From positions 1-7,501 of the forward strand of contig JALNZI010000067.1 of the NCBI GenBank assembly GCA_023229385.1: a stretch of DNA of 7,501 nucleotides, read 5' to 3'. The position numbers and the translations under genes were made by a program. Below, piece by piece: positions 5,469 through 7,501 of the stretch. Numbering within the stretch: position 1 is the first letter of the stretch; each line of letters begins with the position of its first letter. This stretch comes from Candidatus Omnitrophota bacterium (GTDB lineage Bacteria; Omnitrophota; Gorgyraeia; Gygaellales; Profunditerraquicolaceae). The notes beneath the pieces are model-generated. The model worked only from the letters and a program-made list of their open reading frames with translations, made no database searches and was not told the DNA's origin.

Positions 5469-5494
5469 TTATTTGTAATTATAATAATTTTTTT
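5465..5494 (+). terminator. AT-only stem-loop followed by a T run upstream of tnpB
   Basis: ATAATTA at 5465-5471 pairs perfectly with TAATTAT at 5476-5482 around a TTTG loop, and seven T residues lie at 5488-5494. It could terminate the upstream transcript. It could equally be the left-end hairpin of an IS200/IS605-type element, since it lies about 100 bases before tnpB. The stem has no G-C pair, so thermodynamic support is weak. Confidence 0.35.
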
Positions 5495-5581
5495 AACAAA
5501 CCAAATTTAATTTCAAAAATCATCAACATCAAATCGAGATATTTTTTACTTTCATACTATTTACAATATACAAAATAAATT

Positions 5582-6805
5582 ATGATATTAACTTTTAAAA
5601 CTAAATTAAAATTAGATTCAACTCAAACTGAAATTCTGAATAAACTGTCAGAAGAAGCAAGAGTTATCTATAATTATAATTTAGATTCTAAACTCAAATA
5701 TTATGATGAAACAAAAAAATATCTTTCTTATTTTACTCAACAAAAAGAATTAAAGAATTTTAAAACGGAGTTATTAACATATGACGGTAAAAAAGAAGTA
5801 CTTTTAAATTTAGAACGAAATTATAAATCGTTTTTTTCATTAATTAAAAAGAACAAAGAACTACATCCAAAACCACCTAAATTTAGAGGTAAGAATTATT
5901 TCTTTACATTGTCTTATACTCAAGATTTTATAATCAAGAATAACAAAATATTAATTTCATTGAATGAGTGGAAAAGGTTAGAATTAAATTTAGAATACAT
6001 CAAACCGATTGAAAATTTAATTTGCAAAAGAAGTAAAACAAAAGAAAGTCAAATTAAACAATTAAAAATATACAAAAAAGATGATAATTATTTTGCATCA
6101 ATAACTTATGAAAAACAAGAACAACCGGTTGTTACTACTAATAATTTAATTTCAATTGACTTAGGTAAAAAGAATTTGGTATCATATTTTAATCCAAATG
6201 AAAACACCGGAGTTATCTATAATTCAAAATTCTTATCAAAGAATCAAAAACATTTAGACAAACGAATTGATGAATTAAAATCAATTAGAGATACTAAAAA
6301 GAAATTTTCAAGAAATTGGAAACATATTAACAACAAAATCAAAAAATTATGTAGTAAAAAGAAAACTCAAACCAATTTAACACTTCAAAAATTAAGTAAA
6401 GATCTAACCAAGTTAGATTCTATTATATTAATTGGAGAATTAACTAATTTAAAACAAAATATCAAATCCGATTATTTGTGCAAATTAAACAGACAAATGC
6501 AAGGTAATTGGAATCTTTCAACTTTCATTCACCTTTTAGAATACAAATCAAAATTAAAAGGTAATCAAGTAATTAAAGTAAATGAAGCATGGACTTCAAA
6601 AACGTGTTGTAAATGTGGTTCTATTAATAACGATTTAACATTATCCGACAGAGAATATATTTGTGAATGTGGGAATAATATAAATCGAGATATTAATGGT
6701 GCAATAAACATATACAAAAATATTTGGGTGATTATAATCCACCAATTGATTTTGATACATTATCAATTTCAGAAAGATTTTCTTGGTGTCATACTAAGAA
6801 AATGA
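5582..6805 (+). CDS. tnpB: TnpB-family RNA-guided nuclease (IS200/IS605 OrfB), no TnpA; aberrant C-terminal tail
   Basis: TnpB proteins use a guide RNA made from the 3' end of their own element to cut DNA; they are ancestral to Cas12. The 407-residue ORF has the full layout. The N-terminal OrfB helical/WED region runs MILTFKTKLKLDSTQ through the typical PPKFRGKNYFFTLSYTQ (98-114). RuvC-I is ISIDLG with Asp193; RuvC-II is LIGEL with Glu286; the zinc finger is CCKC (342-345) with CEC (361-363); RuvC-III is NRDINGA with Asp370. These match ISDra2 TnpB D191/E278/D361 in order and spacing. After INIYKN (376-380) the sequence becomes an unlikely hydrophobic tail (IWVIIIHQLILIHYQ), and the -1 frame stays open and protein-like to 6819. 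That suggests a one-base loss in the A5 run at 6716-6720, or fusion into flanking DNA. No TnpA Y1 transposase is present. Confidence 0.92.
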   Translation: MILTFKTKLKLDSTQTEILNKLSEEARVIYNYNLDSKLKYYDETKKYLSYFTQQKELKNFKTELLTYDGKKEVLLNLERNYKSFFSLIKKNKELHPKPPKFRGKNYFFTLSYTQDFIIKNNKILISLNEWKRLELNLEYIKPIENLICKRSKTKESQIKQLKIYKKDDNYFASITYEKQEQPVVTTNNLISIDLGKKNLVSYFNPNENTGVIYNSKFLSKNQKHLDKRIDELKSIRDTKKKFSRNWKHINNKIKKLCSKKKTQTNLTLQKLSKDLTKLDSIILIGELTNLKQNIKSDYLCKLNRQMQGNWNLSTFIHLLEYKSKLKGNQVIKVNEAWTSKTCCKCGSINNDLTLSDREYICECGNNINRDINGAINIYKNIWVIIIHQLILIHYQFQKDFLGVILRK

Positions 6806-6819
6806 ATGTAAATTATTAA
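6718..6819 (+). other. Protein-like alternative reading frame at the tnpB 3' end
   Basis: In the frame one base back from tnpB, the sequence reads KYLGDYNPPIDFDTLSISER and on to a TAA at 6817-6819, with a balanced composition unlike the Ile-rich tail of the tnpB frame over the same bases. It has no start of its own and is closed upstream by a stop at 6694-6696. It is either the true TnpB C-terminus (412 aa if one A is added to the A5 run at 6716-6720) or the 3' remnant of a gene disrupted by the element. Confidence 0.5.
6744..6768 (+). repeat. Inverted repeat near the tnpB 3' end
   Basis: AATTGAT at 6744-6750 pairs with ATCAATT at 6762-6768 around 11 bases. An alternative, mutually exclusive hairpin is TTGATA 6752-6757 with TATCAA 6761-6766 around CAT. 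Subterminal hairpins at this position are expected for IS200/IS605-type right ends and for the 3' part of the TnpB guide RNA, but short AT stems are also common by chance. Confidence 0.4.
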
Positions 6820-6831
6820 AATTATGAATTT

Positions 6832-7011
6832 ATGTATTATACTGTTGTATATGACAATCAACTTGCATTGACATTAAACAAAATGATAATTGAAAATATT
6901 GATCTCCCAAATACTGAAGACAAATTGTTGCATACATTGGTTACATACTATTTACAGGATACGATGAGTGAAAAAAATCTGGTTGTACGTGAAATAAATT
7001 TGGTAAATTGA
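6832..7011 (+). CDS. Hypothetical small protein, 59 aa
   Basis: The ATG at 6832 opens MYYTVVYDNQLALTLNKMII and the frame closes at TGA 7009-7011. The product is a mixed strand/helix protein (ENIDLPNTEDKLLHTLVTYYLQD) with no motif I recognise. It starts 12 bases after the stop of the alternative frame at the tnpB 3' end, so it could once have been the next gene in the interrupted operon. An ATG at 6824 in another frame ends after 15 codons and is rejected. The last codons hold the -33 box of promoter P3, so the end of the gene and the promoter overlap. Confidence 0.6.
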   Translation: MYYTVVYDNQLALTLNKMIIENIDLPNTEDKLLHTLVTYYLQDTMSEKNLVVREINLVN

Positions 7012-7030
7012 GAAACATTGTTTACTTTTG
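6999..7030 (+). promoter_or_regulatory. Promoter P3, Bacteroidota type
   Basis: The -33 box TTTG at 6999-7002, a 20-base spacer and the -7 box TACTTTTG at 7023-7030 repeat the spacing of P1 and P2 exactly. Upstream sequence also shares AAATTTGG. The gap to the ATG at 7057 is 26 bases, longer than at P1 and P2. The -33 box lies inside the last codons of the 6832 gene. Confidence 0.85.
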
Positions 7031-7056
7031 TAGTATAAATTAAAAAACCAAACAAA

Positions 7057-7501
7057 ATGAATAAATTTAAAGTAGGACAAAAAGTCTGTTTACTACCCGA
7101 AGATGTCATCATCAATCACGCATATGGAAGTCATCCACAAGGAATTCTTACTATATACAAAGAAATGATTTTTTCCGGGTATCAATTCATAGAATACGTT
7201 AATATAGATACGGGTAATTACGTCTTATCCAATGGATTTTATTATCCAGAATGTGTTTTAGTTTCAGATGATAAAACAATTGACAACGGTACTCGTGATT
7301 CATTATTACATTTACTTCAATCATATATTGGTATGACACCATCAGATGTTGGTTGTAAAAGTTGGAATGAAATGCAGGAACAATTGGCAGACAAAATATT
7401 GTCGTTGAATCTTGGTGTAGAAGAATGTCCATTTGATGCAAATAATGAGTCGGATAAACCGACCTTCCGTAAATGTGAAAAATGGAAAAAGAATGAACAC
7501 G
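7057..7501 (+). CDS. Hypothetical protein, N-terminal 148 aa; runs off the right edge
   Basis: The ATG at 7057 is the first after promoter P3, and the frame is open to the last base of the window. The start MNKFKVGQKVCLLPEDVII followed by GILTIYKEMIFSGYQFIEYVNIDTGNYVLSNGFYYPECVLVSD reads like a small five-strand barrel (KOW/SH3/Tudor-like), in which an initial KVGQKV and a closing strand that returns to a xxECVLV are usual. A helical section follows (DSLLHLLQSYIGM, then WNEMQEQLADKILSLN), then a charged region with two Cys (CPFD ... KC). The barrel assignment is a pattern judgement, not a family match. A reverse-strand frame over the same bases is a shadow. Confidence 0.8.
   Translation, partial: MNKFKVGQKVCLLPEDVIINHAYGSHPQGILTIYKEMIFSGYQFIEYVNIDTGNYVLSNGFYYPECVLVSDDKTIDNGTRDSLLHLLQSYIGMTPSDVGCKSWNEMQEQLADKILSLNLGVEECPFDANNESDKPTFRKCEKWKKNEH

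Noticed and set aside
5410..5581. CRISPR-like or tandem repeats before tnpB
   Set aside because: No repeated unit with regular spacers is present; only AT-rich sequence and one hairpin.
6709..6724. Programmed -1 frameshift site at the end of tnpB
   Set aside because: The base before AAA AAT is C, so the X XXY YYZ heptamer is not met, and no strong downstream structure is adjacent; an indel explains it better.
7199..7441. Reverse-strand 80-codon frame near the right edge
   Set aside because: The + strand frame from 7057 is longer, sits behind promoter P3 and is open to the window end.

Overview
The window looks like part of a phage (or prophage / phage-like element) infecting a member of the Bacteroidota. 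The DNA is very AT-rich. Every convincing gene is on the + strand. Most genes are small and packed end to end, often with 4-base ATGA stop/start overlaps. No Shine-Dalgarno sites precede the starts. Three promoters fit the Bacteroidota consensus TTTG-N20-TAnnTTTG exactly. The recognisable families (a phage-type PPP phosphoesterase, a MACDIH/MGCDIH-type protein and a lone TnpB) also fit a phage accessory region. No structural, replication or packaging gene is visible, so phage origin is inferred.

Layout. 1-1483: the end of one transcription unit, holding the C-terminal part of a calcineurin-like phosphoesterase, two uncharacterised genes and a small zinc-ribbon protein. 1485-1516: promoter P1. 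1534-2867: a second unit. It opens with a gene broken by an exact 10-bp tandem duplication, followed by an intact distant paralog, a 41-residue predicted membrane protein, an AT-hook protein and an acidic helical protein. 2869-2900: promoter P2, nearly a copy of P1. 2918-4216: a 319-residue orphan protein and a 106-residue orphan. 4295-4813: the MACDIH-type protein. 4814-4994: a 181-base gap with a weak hairpin and a perfect 13-base palindrome. 4995-5468: a two-helix membrane protein and two tiny ORFs. 5582-6805: a TnpB-family RNA-guided nuclease with all catalytic residues but no TnpA partner. 6832-7011: a small orphan. 6999-7030: promoter P3. 7057 to the right edge: an incomplete gene with a possible small beta-barrel start.

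How the parts fit. Each promoter overlaps or abuts the end of the preceding gene, and P1 and P2 place their start codons the same 17 bases after the -7 box, which predicts very short 5' leaders. The small genes probably form co-transcribed, translationally coupled cassettes of host-interaction or regulatory proteins, but no function can be assigned to most of them.

The two strongest leads are the 10-bp duplication at 1701-1720, whose removal restores one 133-residue ORF, and the lone tnpB, whose normal-looking sequence stops near 6720 and continues as an implausible hydrophobic tail while a neighbouring frame stays open and protein-like to 6819.
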